A stretch of DNA of 64,000 nt from Chara braunii (lineage: Eukaryota; Streptophyta; Charophyceae; Charales; Characeae). Both the position numbers and the translations under genes were made by a program. This document shows positions 22,421 through 35,548 of this stretch, in pieces (position 1 is the stretch's first letter; each line of letters starts with the position of its first letter). The stretch lies in NCBI GenBank assembly GCA_003427395.1, contig BFEA01000543.1:163149-227148 (forward strand), given 5' to 3'. The notes under the pieces are model-generated. The model was not told where the DNA came from. It ran no database searches and saw only the letters and a program-made list of their open reading frames with translations.

Positions 22421-25400
22421 CAGGATGCACGCAGGTATACTTGCGTCCATGGCAGGCATTGAATTCCGCAGAGCAGGATCGCCTTGCAGTTTCTTCCCAG
22501 AACTGGCGTACATGGCATATCCACACCATCTGCAGTCCTCCACACTGCTCAGTTTTAAACAGCGACTAGTTTCCCTGAACTTGGAAACGCTGGAGGGGTT
22601 CCAATTGTAAGCAGCAGGGAGACGCATTCACGGGCATAGCACGCACAATAGCTTTCCTATGCGACAATGAGCTAATTTGGCTCCAGAGATTGCATATAAC
22701 ACAGCGAGGTCCGTTCCAGTGGACTCTACAGTCTCCATCAGGCACTTCTGCCCCTGACCGACCCTGATAACACAATCATCACCTTTGCCAATAGCTTTCC
22801 TGCATAGCGCGCACAATAGCTATCCTGCTCGCCAACTCTGCTATCATTGTAAGCGAGACGAACTCTGGAGACGGATCATCGGGAGCCCAAGGTCCATCGA
22901 CGGTCATAGGGTGCAGCATCGTCATTTGGAGCAGGAAAGCAGTAGGACTGAACTCAAGTAGCAGTGGAGACGCCGGCAGGCAACGGAAGCTGATCAGCCA
23001 CACTTGTTCATTCTGCTAGTTGCGCAAACGCTGCACCGGCAGCTGCACTGGTAGCTGCACCTTGTGTATGGTGCATGCAGACCTTAGGCAATGTACATAT
23101 CCTCGCTGCATTGCGACCACTTGTCCAAGATGATCTTTGACTGCCACCACAGGCGCTACGATCAAACCGCTCATCTACACAAACATTTTGCCTCGAGGGA
23201 TTTCAGCTGGACCATCACCTCGGTATATACCGGCCCACACGCCTCATGCATGCAGGCACCTCGGGGGGGAAATGCTGGGGTGCCGTTTCACGAGAAATCC
23301 ATCTAGGCAAAACGTGTGTACATAAATACAACCATGGCGCTCATGGTGGCCGTAGCCAGAGATCTGCTCTGCCGCCATGTTTCTGCAAAATGGCTGGGAA
23401 ACGCGCTTGTGGTTTACTCTCCAGTTCTAGATTGCCTCAATTAGCATTTTTTATGATGGGCGTGAATGAAACAAAAAAATGGACATTCCCTTTTTAAAAA
23501 AAAGAAGTCAACTGGATTTCTTGACTTTCTGACTTGCTTTATGTTTCACTATTTCCAAGCATTGCCAGGAGCCCTCGAGCCAACACGATCCGTCAGGCTC
23601 TCTTTTTTTAAATGATTTCGGTTTCGTTTCGCGGTAACTGGTAAACAACGAGTCTGTGTGCCGCCCGTAACATGCAAGATGAGGCCTCCCTCCACTACTC
23701 CCCAAATGTGCAAATTGAGAACATGGAAAGATGCATCCTCGCCATTTTTTCCTCTTTTGTGCATGTGGAGCGCTAGGCGCATCCACTTCAGTTTAAAACC
23801 ACTCATGCGGGTCATGAAATAGCTTCAGGCATGTAAGATACAACAGCTCACTATGCTTAGAACGCGATCTGAAAACCCTTTTGCAAGTGGGCCTTAACCA
23901 CCACATCCCATCCTGTCCTAACGAGCGCCCTTTCCTCAGACATACCTTGATGACAAACAGTCAGTACGTACATGTTTTGCCTAACCCTTCACACTGACAA
24001 GAAATCAACTGACGAGCCAGCGATGGCACATTTCAAAAGGGTAGAGGACGCACACGCTAAGTAGTATGGACACACAGTGAGTCGTGACACAAGGTGAGTC
24101 CGGGCTAACGGTGAGTTGTGACACATTTCAAAAGGGTGCAACTGCCAATCCACCATATCGAGAGCACATTCATCACGGTAAGACCCTTTTTTTTTTTTTT
24201 TTTCATCACGGTAAAAACCGTAGAGTAGAGTTCCTGGTGTATTGGGCATGAAGGCAGATTACTCACCCATATTTTGCGGCGGTCTTAAAGCGACAAAAGC
24301 AAGGGTGCAGAGGGCGGAGGGACCAACAGCAAGTTAACACATATACATGGAGCACGATCACAGGACTCAAAAACATTATAGCTAAAGAAGGCCCTGTTGT
24401 AGAGTGTGTGCATTGTTGTGCAAATCCATGGGAAGGACGACGCAGCTCTCCAAAAAATGAAGGTCAGTGCTTCCACAACGGAGCATGATTCCAATCCTTT
24501 GAAGAATAACTGCTGAACTCTCAGAGGCCCAACCTGTTGTGAAGTGCCTGCATGCCCAGAGGATGAGGATGCAACTCTCAGAAAGACAACACCCACCCTC
24601 TTCTCTCTCCATGCCCCCCACCCACCCCCCATTTCGGTCAGGTGAGAGCTGTTCACTAACCTGGGTTTTGTTCTACACACGATATAGATTACCTTCCTCC
24701 GCTCCAGCACAAGCACAAAGCAATTGAAACCTGAAAGAAGCAAAGAACCTAAAGGCAATGGATCGCGCTTAAAATCCGAAACCCATACCACAACCACAGT
24801 ATAGATCAGAGATGAAAAATTGCACAATTGAGAGCAGATTAAGTGCAAACACAAAACGGACAGAGGAAAAGAACAGCAATCCACTACCGCCAATCGCAGA
24901 TGTGGGTCGCCACGAAACATAGCCCGCCCTATACACCGTTCGAAAGAGGAGGAGAGACAAGAGACCGTCCGCCCTCACCAGACATCGCTCCAGCTTGAAA
25001 AACAACCTCAACTTATGGCCACCCCCTCCTGTACTCCTTGCTGTGTCTAAACGAACCGTCTGAGTCTGATGTCAGTCTGCTGTGCCCCCTTTCCCTCCTC
25101 CCACCTGTGTTCCATCTTTGCCCCTGAACCCAGCCGATGGCTTGGTCGTACAAGACGAGGATTAGTGTGAGATCCTAAAACAGATATAGCCGGCCCCTTC
25201 GGTCCACACAGCTGTTGAAGTAATCACCATTGATATGTTCCAACATAGGTATTTATGGGAGGAGCATACTTTCTAGTATGTACCCCCTCGTGCCACCGCA
25301 GATACCATTTATCTATCATCGCACGCCAGACACTGGCAAATGGCAACACGAACTTGTTCCTCATTTATCCTCAAACAAACATCAACTCCACTGTAACGGG

Positions 25401-26047
25401 TCTCTCACCGGTACCAAAATCTCATCCTTCCTGCCAAAAAGCCCGATAGAGGAATTCTTTCCATCAGCAAGCCTTGTGTGTAACCGTCTGATTCCATATG
25501 AATCATCAGGATATAGAGAATTCAGTTGGAACAATAGAGCCTGACTGCATCCAGAAGAGTGGAAAGCCATCCACTCTCTCTCTCTCTCTCTCGCTCGCTC
25601 GTTCGCTCTCTATGTATCTACCCTTCGTCCCCCTGTCTCAAAGTTCCTTCCCTCCCTTTCCCGCCTCCGCCTCCGCCTCCACGTCCGTCACTCGAACAGA
25701 TGCTTCCTGCGTTTCTGCAGGCCACGATTACTATTCTCATTCATCTCAGTCCACATGCTCTACGTGCCACACTAATCAAAAGCCTGTACTGTGTTTCAGT
25801 CAGAACCAAAATCGAGCCAAGCTGATGTGGGGACCACAAGACAGAGCACTCCTCTGGCAAACCAATTTCTGGCGTAACCTCAGACATCACAGACTCCACC
25901 ATACTTCGACCTTATATAGATTATGCACACCAGATCCCGCCGACCCTCCTAATAGCATGGCCAAGCCTAGTCATCTTTCCATCAAGTAGAATGCTCCCTC
26001 ACTATTTTCTCTTTCAATCTCCTTTCTTTCTAGCCTCATCAAAATTA
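22421..26047. other. No recognised gene; downstream side of the Alfin-like gene
   Basis: Contains a short repeat CGCACAATAGCTWTCCT (22642 and 22810), a T19 run (24188-24203) and CA/CT-rich patches. A 211-codon minus frame at 24285-24920 has no family motif and repeats itself internally. The part nearest 26264 is expected to include the Alfin-like 3' UTR. Confidence 0.4.
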
Positions 26048-26052
26048 CTCCC

Positions 26053-26096
<44 letters not shown>
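26048..26096. repeat. (CT)n microsatellite
   Basis: Interrupted (CT)n, probably within or just beyond the 3' UTR of the Alfin-like gene. Confidence 0.9.
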
Positions 26097-26100
<4 letters not shown>

Positions 26101-26263
26101 CCCATCCCCATTTCTGCTCCTCTACTACCAGTTCTCTTGATACAAAAGACACAAACACGTCCCTGAAACAGTCCACACACACAAACATACAGACCTTCTC
26201 AGTCCAGCAGAAGGCCGCATTAATTCATTCAGCATATATCCAGTCGCAGTCGACACTTGAAAC

Positions 26264-26512
26264 TCACGTGCGTGCCCTCTTGCTGCACGTTGGACATTTG
26301 TACTGCTTGATATGTTCTGCCCTTGCAGGAGTGATTTTTACACACTTCCCATGGAACCACTTTTCACACACATCACATCCAATCCAGAACTCGTTTGCGC
26401 CATACGGCCCTGCGCAGATGCCACAAACCGTTTCTCCTGCGTCATCGTCATCCTCGTCTGGCTCCTCTTCCTTCTGTTGCTTTGGCGGCTTTGTTTCTAC
26501 ATGCGCAGCTCT
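26264..26512 (-). CDS. Alfin-like exon 5, acidic linker and PHD finger
   Basis: Acceptor AACTGCAG at 26513; residues 160-241 and the TGA stop. It encodes an [13 protein letters not shown] acidic stretch, then [40 protein letters not shown] and the terminal [10 protein letters not shown]. Confidence 0.96.
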   Translation of the reverse strand, partial: RAAHVETKPPKQQKEEEPDEDDDDAGETVCGICAGPYGANEFWIGCDVCEKWFHGKCVKITPARAEHIKQYKCPTCSKRART

Positions 26513-29500
26513 CTGCAGTTCAAACATTCACCACAGAAACTATCATCAGCACGCGCAGAGCATTACGTACTTGCACCACCATGTAGTTTACATTGAGCTT
26601 TAGGGAAGAAGAAGCGCCTGAGGCAAATGCCAAGATCTCCATGAAGGATGAGATGTGGAGCTAGTGATTACTATCTCCTGCTCTACATTGGAGTGGTAGT
26701 CAGTGCACGAAGACATACAATTATGCATTATAGTTTACGATTAACAAATATTCTCTGATTCACGTCTACTTGGTTATATCCAATTGTTTTAGCCACATGC
26801 CGTCTCTTCACAAGAAAATGCCATGATGCTGCAGAACGGTTAGTAGGTGTGCATTTGTCTGAAATAGCTGCAAGATTGTTCAAGTTTTGCTTCCCTCAAT
26901 AACGACCAAATCTGAAGCACCGTTTACACAATAAAGGTGCGACTACACAACGGCAAACTTCAGCTCCGACAGCTGGCTTCATGAACATGCCATCTAGTTC
27001 ATCATCAAATACACACAACACGGTCAAAATGCAATTCCAGCACTAGCAACGATCCGGCAGCATGGACCATGGGAAGAGGTCCCCTCTGGCATTCTTGAGG
27101 AGATGCAGATAACAGGTGCGGGCCCAATCTCCAGCATCGGATCTCAATCCTCGTGCCCCAGAATGTCTAACGGTCACCACGATAAAAAGTAAACCGAACA
27201 GGTTACACAGGGTCTACGAATGACAACAAGATCCGTGAAAAACGATCGCACGGCCGTGTTCATCTGAAGACCAGGTACATGAACTGGCCGTGCCAACACT
27301 GCATGCTGTCAATGCACTGGCAGACAATGAAGGACTACTCTTCAGACACGACACACAACCTAGTGTAGCGAACACCTCATGAGCTATGCTGCCATACCTG
27401 CAACAAAAACTTCTCTTTCTTACAGCTGTCCGCACGTTAACCCCCCCAAGCACAAACCGTCAGGCAATTCAAGAAAATGAATGGCCCACTCCGAAATTTT
27501 GAGAGGCTTGGGGTTACCAGAACACAACGGCTGTTGATGCAGTCCAAAAAAAATAATAAAAAAATTGTGGCACCAATGGTGGTTGAGCAAAATGTAGGCA
27601 TTCATTGGGTCACCCAATCATAAGGACATCTGGGGCAAGGGCATAGAGTCTCTCCCATGTGACGTTTTCCCTTCATTTGTAGAGTCTCTCCAATGTGACA
27701 TTTTTTCTTCATTTGTAACATTTTCGTTCTTCATTCATAACATTTCCATCTCATACTTAAGGCGCGTAGACGAAGTGCGCTGCGCAGTGCGCTGATGCAC
27801 GAAAAGAGAAAAAAAGAAAAGAAAAAGAAAAAAAAGCAACCGTGATGTGTGTATACACACTGGAGAGAGAGAGAGAGAGAGAGAGAGAGTTGGCAAGCGT
27901 CCCGTCGGCAGGAGAAGGGTGGTCACTGGACGGGTAGTCACTGGACTTAGAGGCAGGGAGCAGGCCAGCTATATATGGTGCAGCTTCGAATTCAGGTCCG
28001 TGTTTCAGCAGTTATGGGTTACCAACGTACTAACTTGGCATGTGATTTTCAGGGCTTCACTCCACTACTCACCAAATGTGCAAAACCAGAATGAATCTTC
28101 TCGTAGAAACCATACAAGCCATACCTTTTCCTTTTCTGCGAATGCTGATGAGTGGAGGAAGGTCATTAGGGCCACTGCACGTAAGAAAAGAGAGAGGAAA
28201 AAAAAAAAAAAGACAGCTACTGTAGCTTTTGTAGTGAGTTTGTAACCCATAACTCTTGGAACACAGACCTGAATCCGAATCCAGGATATATTGTGCTGGC
28301 CTGCTCAAGGGCTGCCCAGCAGGCAGTTCAATGGACAGCCTTCCAAAAGCACGCGAACCCTGCAGATTCTTTTCAGAGGACTTTTTCAAAAGGAGAATAT
28401 ATCCCATGAGTAGTACGAAGTGGGCCCCAAAATATATTATTTTCCTGTGCACTTCTAATTTTCAAAAGGGAAGGACATTTACGGTTACCACGCTCTTCCC
28501 TTTTTTATTTCTTTTTTATTATTCTGTAAACGTGTCACATCACGTGCGCCTGCACGTGTGCGCATGCGCTATGCGGTGCACGTGCAGAACTTACGCGCGG
28601 ACGTGATACGCCGGATGTATGTTCCATCTTCATTCAACGCTGTTTTCTCTACATCAATGCCCAGAAGCCGCCAAATGCCAAGACCATCCAGATTACCACC
28701 CGCACCGTCAGACAACACATAATGAAGGTGTGTATAAGGCAAGCTCGCTAGTGCGTACCACCTTTCCAGAGATCTTCTGCGATGATGTCGCATTCTGCAG
28801 AAGAGCGGCAAACACATCACATGACACACATTTCACCCATGGTTACTTTAAGACTCACCCATGGTTACTTTAAGACTCACCCACGGTTACACCCATGGTT
28901 ACTTTAAGACTCATCCATGGTTACTTTAAGACATCATGACATAGCCACAGAAGGCTTCAAAAAACACACGACAAGAAAGACGTCCGTTGACCAGGTGAAG
29001 CTGGAAGATAATTCTGCATACAATTACCATGAACCAACCGATTCAGGACTACAGTCCTCCACCGAGAACAAGGTACATACCTCAAGGTACGGTATACCTT
29101 CTATTCACTGCAGTTATACCTCAATGTACCATGCCTTAGGTAAGGTAAATAGACGACAAGTTCAGGCTCTAACTTCCAGATATAAATAGGCATGGACATA
29201 TATCGTCACAAACATAGATATATCATATATATGTGTCTACACCCAAATATAAATAGATAGATAGATAAATAGATAGATAGATAGATATGCTTGCCCGCAA
29301 CCAGGGTTGAGGTGGGTTATCAATGACTATATCATCTGTTGGGGTACTCTGCAGACTGTAGAGGATTCAGCCTCCTGATAATTCTGTGAAACTCCAACAA
29401 CAACCGGTCCCCCCGGCGCCGAAACCCCCTACTCCCTGTGAGTTAGGGCCAGGTTGTACGGAGGGGCAGCGACCGTACGAAGGCGCCGGGTTGTACGGAG

Positions 29501-32500
29501 GGGCCGACGGGTCCAATCCCGCCATTTTGCAAGCAGCAACTTTGCCGATTTTTTGTGCTCAGAAAAAATCACCAAAATATCTGAGAATTTGAGGGTCCGT
29601 AGATTAGGTCGTGATCTTTCAGAGACAAATATCAGAAAAAAAAAATCATTTCCACCATGAAATATTCGCCGCGCCGTTTCGGTTTATTTCAATTTTTTTT
29701 CCGCAAATTTCATTTTCGAGTCCCGCCCGGTTTTCCACACTGTACTACCGGTACCCATCGTGAAACGGCGCCACCGGTACCCCTGACGTTCTCTGACGTC
29801 AGGAGGACCTGTTGTTTAACAGTCTGACACAGCCCCTCGTTTGTTATCCTCTTCTCCGTCTCTGCCTACGGTTCACAGGGCAGTCCTCTATTGTGGTATG
29901 TGTATGTGCATATATAGTTAAAAAGAACTGCCAGGCGAATTGTAGGCCAAAAGGAAGAGAAGGATGAAACGCAGAATATGTCATACTACTGTCTCCACAA
30001 GTTCATCACGTTATCAGCAGGCTGAAACCTCTTCAGTCCGCAGAATCCACATTAAACCACCAATGGGCCTGCTTTTAGCTGCCGCCGCGGACATATCAGT
30101 CCCGTACCCAAAGCCCCAAAATATGTGGCCAGCCGCATATTTGGTTTTCAAGTGGGGAAAGGCACTGGTGGTTTTAACCCGAGTTGCATTCGGGGACCAG
30201 CTCTCTGAGGTGAGCACCAACCACTTCCCTCAAGGGTGCCTGTGACAGTGTGGCAAAAACCAAAGCGGGCTCTCGCTCACCCGTAGCAGAGGAACGACTG
30301 TACAAACACATTAAATAATTTTCCAGCACCGAGTTCGTCTGAAGCACAAGCTTCTTTTTCTCCACTACCATTTCTTGTCCTCAAAATAATTGATGCACCT
30401 TCAAGTCATTTCGTTCCAACAAGGTCATTAATGAAAGGTCCAAATCGGCGGATACTGACCGTACGGGAGTTGATTACCCATCTATTGATATTGATTGGGG
30501 GACACGTGACTAAACGACCCGCATCATACAGAGCTAGACCTACAAGACCAAAACGGCAGGCGGCACCAGGGGAAAAAGGAAAAAACATGCCTTCGTCAGG
30601 CTGTGTTTGATTGGCATGCAGAAGAAATCCGCATCAGCAAAAGAGGCTCTGACACGCTGGTGTTTTAGATGGTGTCAACATGGCATTCGAATATCAGGTA
30701 CCATGCCTCTTATTCAGAGGTGCCTTATATTCGGAAAACGGGGTATACCTTTTAAGGGTCCAATAGCATTGCCGAGTCTTTCCACTTTGCTACCCCAATT
30801 TCGGAAAACAGGGTATAGCTTCTGAGGACCCAGTAGCATCGCCAAGTGTTTGAGGAAATGCTTATTTTCAAGGAAAGATTGTAATAGAATTGCCAGATGT
30901 TTGAGGAGACACGTTATTGGGGAAAGATCATTCCTATAATCTCGTGTGGACAAATACAAGGCACAGTGGCACTGGAACTAGGAGGTCGTACAAAGATAGA
31001 GACAGCAATGGCGTGTTTTTAACTTCTGCTATATCGATACCACAACCAGCAGATCCACAGCCAACAGCAACACCAAGGGACAAATAGAAGGTCCAGTTTT
31101 GAGAACCCGGCAGCACCCAAACATGATCATTCAGATTGCTTCCAGTACCGAGCAGAGCCACGATCTTTGACATTATCCCAGTCAGGACTAATAGACCAGA
31201 ACACATGTTCCTGGTACAGTACCATTTCCCCAATACTCCTAAAGGAAATAGCAGGTCTCGCATGAGCAGTCCCATGTGAGATGCCGCTTTCAGTGTTGGG
31301 AAAAGCAACGTTAAGGGGAAAACAGCAGGCCCAGGGACAGGCAAAAAAGAGGCAGGGGCGGGGGAAAAAAGGGTCGGGGGCACGGTCCAGACCGGCCATG
31401 CAGAAAGTGGAAACGGAGAAGCAGGGATCCGGCATTCCCGTTCCAGCAACAGGAAAGTGCGAGGCGAGATGGGACGGAGTCAGTGGGGCGGAAGTCCTGT
31501 CTTGCATTGGATCGACAGGCGGGCTTGAGCGGACAAGGGGATCTCACAGCACGTGCGTGTGGCCACGGCGCCCGCAACCGCTGAGTGCTCTCTCTCTCTC
31601 TCTCTCCTGTGTGTACATGGAGCACTATCTAATAACGTCCCAAGCATGTGGCAAACACAACGGCTGCCGTGGTCACATGCACAAGCGAGCGTTCAATGCT
31701 TTGCGGACAACGAAGCACCAGATGACAATGAGGAAGGAGGACACGGAATAAGAACGAGGGGGAAGACAGGGAGGAAGAGGACGGTCGTCATTGGCATCCC
31801 GGATGTCTTTTACATCACGGTGGTGGCAGATCAGGCTGCCTCGCCGGTGAGCGGACGATGTTTGGTCCTCTGCGCAAAGTTGCGATAGCTGGAGGAAAAG
31901 GAAGAACACTAACCGACGACGAGGAAAAGGAAAAGAGGGGAAGAGAGGAAACGACTGAGGACTGTCATCGTGTTCGTCAGGCAGCTCTTCTCTATATCGG
32001 TTGGGCTCTCACTGTTGAGTTCCGCCATCCTGCGATGCGCCCCAGAAGATTTCAGGCAATTGTTGGTTGGTCAGTGAGGCAGGGTCCGCACAGGGCAAGT
32101 GAGGCAGATGTCGAGTGATTGGTGATTGCTCAATGAATGAGCAGCGAGTGATTAGTAAATGGCAGGGTGATTGCTGACATCTCAAGGCGTTGAGACTACT
32201 TAGATCTCGGATTGCTGAGTTCTGCACGGAGTCACTAATACTCAGCGACCAATCAGCGGCTGATCGGTAGTTGCCAGATCTGCTCTTCAGAAGGCAGGGT
32301 TCGGACATCATCAACACGGCAGACGCAGGTATGTTTCCCTCTCTCTTGATTTATGTCCCTTCTCTTTCTCCATCTACGCTCCTCCCTGCTTGCCGGATCT
32401 GCTCTTCAGAGGGCTCAGTAGAGGAGGGATGCGAGAACTACACCCATCCAAACGAGGGAGAAGTGGGATCAGGATAGAGGGAGGTCGGGATCGGGGAAGG

Positions 32501-35481
32501 CGGGAGGAGAAAGAGGTGGCAGACCGGGGAGCAGGACCGGGATAGAGGGAGATCAGGATCAGGGAAGGCTGGAGGATCGAGGCTGGGGTGATAAGGAAGC
32601 TGCATTGGAGTAGACATCCAGACAAGCAAGAAGCGGGACCGGGATGCAGGGAGGTCGGGATCCGGAAAGGCAGTAAGAGAACGCGGTGCCCGACTGGGGA
32701 GCAGGATCGAGATAGAGAGAGGTCGGCATCGGAGAAAGCGGGAGGCCAGGATCACAGAAGGCGGGAGGAGAAAAAAGTGCCAGACCGGGGAGCAGGATTG
32801 AGATAGAGGGAGGTCAGGATCAGAGAAAGCAGGACGAGAAAGAGGTGAGAGATCAGGGATCGGGATAAGATCGAGGCCGGGACAGAGGAAATGCCATCGG
32901 GGCAGGGTATGAAGATAAACACAACATAAATCTTCAAAACAAAAAAATGCTCCAAAACATAAATATACAAAACACGATTGGGATGGGGATCAACGAATAG
33001 ACCCAAAAAATGCTCCAAAACGAAAAAATAAAGAAAAAGACAATGAATGCATCCAAGTTGCGCTTCGCTCTTCTCTTCCTCTATCTCCGCCTATTTGTCT
33101 GTCTGTCTATCAGGAGGAGGAGGAAGACGACGAGAGAGTGAAGGAGACAGGAGGAGGAAGGCGAGGAGAAAAGAGGGAAGTAGGAGAAGAACATAACGGC
33201 CAAAAAAAAGCGCGAGAGAGAGGTGCGGTGAGCGCACAGTCTTTCCCCCTACATTCCCTCTCCTTCTCCCCGCACCCCTCCTCCGCCGCAGCATCGCTGC
33301 AGCGCGTCCGCTGTCTGCGATAATTTCACTTCACATCCCAGCATCCTCTTCTTTCGTACAATGTAAGTCAACGAGCATCGATGTAACCTGTACCGCATTC
33401 TTCAGGGAACGGGCCCAACAGCCAAGGCCATTGATAAATTTCATCGGCGGCCGCCATTTCGTTTCCGCCTCTGGAACTTGCAAAGACAGTCCTCACGGCC
33501 AATGTACGGGTAATGTAGTGGTGGTTTGAGGCAATCACTGCACATGCTTCTGCATTTTCCGGCAGTAATCAACTCGGACATAGACGGTTCGCAGTGGAGA
33601 AAGCGTACAGACTGTCTACAGGCAGCGGATCCAAGATCTGGGGACAACCAAACAAGGACCCCAAGTTTGCACTTGGCTGGATTTCAGGATCGCCCGACGG
33701 AGAAAAGACAGGCTCCTAGGTGAATGATCGAGGTGATGTGTGAGCCTCCAGTCAGAACAGGTGTGCACTCTTGAGGGCCATTTCATAACCTTTTTCACAC
33801 ACTTCATAACACACAATCGAGTTTCCATAGCCCAGACTTCAATTTCATAAGCATCCTCACACATTGCATAACACAATCAAATTTCCGTAACAACCCATTC
33901 CTTGTCAAACCACGAGGGCTGCCAAATTCACCACACGATCAAAAGTTGTCCCTCCCTACATAGCTTTACATTTTCATACTTCACTAATTTTTTTGCCCGA
34001 TCTGAACAATAAGAACGTTCAACGCATCTCAAGAAGCGGGATTATGTAGAATTTTCTAGTGCTCCGTCTTACCTTATTTCCCGTGGTCTTCTTGCTGTTA
34101 GCACTACTGTTAATGGGTTTCATCTCCTTCACTTGTTTTTTCCCGGTTACCATGTCAAAAACGGTTGGAAGATCATTGATCAAATGAAAGAGACGTTTTC
34201 TGCACAAGAAACCAATCAGCACCGCACAGGCCGAACGAGTTAATCAATGACCATAAGCAGCACTCCTTCCTTCCAACCCATAGAAACCGCACACTGATCC
34301 AACATTCTAAACACCACTACGTAAATCGGACCATCCTCTCTTTTTAACCACTCCATACCCTTAGTGGTAACATGGCTTGTGAACGATTGTCCTACATTCG
34401 GATTCGTCTATTGCACCTACGAGTTAACTATTCTCTCATTCGATTTCACCGGCATGGCAGGATTAAGAGCTCACTCAAATGCACAGACAATACTCATGAC
34501 CTGGGAGGCGCAATTTTTCGCCCACAAGAAAGAATCAGATCCTTTCTCATGCAAAATCATTCGTACGGAAATCAGAAGTCCCACCTTGACAGGATCATTG
34601 ATACAGCAAAATAACGACCATGCAAAAAATTAATCCCTTCCTCGGACACACTTCCTTTGATATTCTCTTTCACATTTCAGTTCCGCACTTATTTTAGACT
34701 ATTCGCTCCAGTCTCACTTTCGTTTTCCACCCTCCTTTTAAACCGAGGATGGAAGGTTGGACCAAAGCTGCACTCAACTCCAGCATAGAGACAGTGCAAA
34801 CTAATCCTCATCGACCTACTTATCCTCTCCCTCTCTCTCTTTCTCACTCGCTCTGGCCTGTGCTCTTTTGCACATTGGAGTTCCTATGAATATATGCCCA
34901 CGCAAACAACTCAGTGATCGATTGTTGCCATAAAGGAAGAAAAGAGAAAAACCTCATGTTCGTGAAAGGCTGTTTGATCAGACCTTGGAGACTGAGCACT
35001 TTGCCGAGACACCTACCATACTCTTCACTACTACTCTACGTGCACCCAAAGTCAATGCAGACTCTCATACAGATGAATTAACAAATGCATTAAGAATCTG
35101 CATCTGGTCGCAGTGATATCAAGTAATCGCTCGACTGCAAAATCAATATGTACAGGAAGCACATGAGAAAAAACAAAAGAGCAAGAGACGTAGACAGAAA
35201 AGCAAAAGAGAAACAGACAGGAAGGACAGGCAGCAACAGGCATAAACAGCAAATAGCTACAAACAAAGAGGTGGATGCATGATTCCCGACATACAAGCAG
35301 TTAAGCTCAAAGTGGCCTGCACTCTTCTGCAAAAAGGCACGGCTTTTCCTTTTTGGATCAAATCTTGAACTAGTCAGAACAGATACCACACTTGACTCTA
35401 GCAAAAAGGATCCCATTTCAGTGGCAGAGATCCACTACACGTACATCAAGGTTTGAGCCAAGTCCATAAAGGCACAAGGAT

Positions 35482-35548
<67 letters not shown>

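Noticed and set aside
24285-24920. 211-codon minus-strand open frame
   Set aside because: No recognisable motif, low-complexity hydrophobic composition, and internally repeated DNA. It lies beyond the 3' end of the Alfin-like gene.
28833-28931. Regular short repeats, considered as a CRISPR-like array
   Set aside because: The units are directly adjacent with no unique spacers and lie in a eukaryotic intron; a plain tandem repeat.
30934-31449. 171-codon minus-strand frame in intron 4
   Set aside because: Hydrophobic and proline-rich without motif; the surroundings are repeats and no supporting splice or homology evidence exists.
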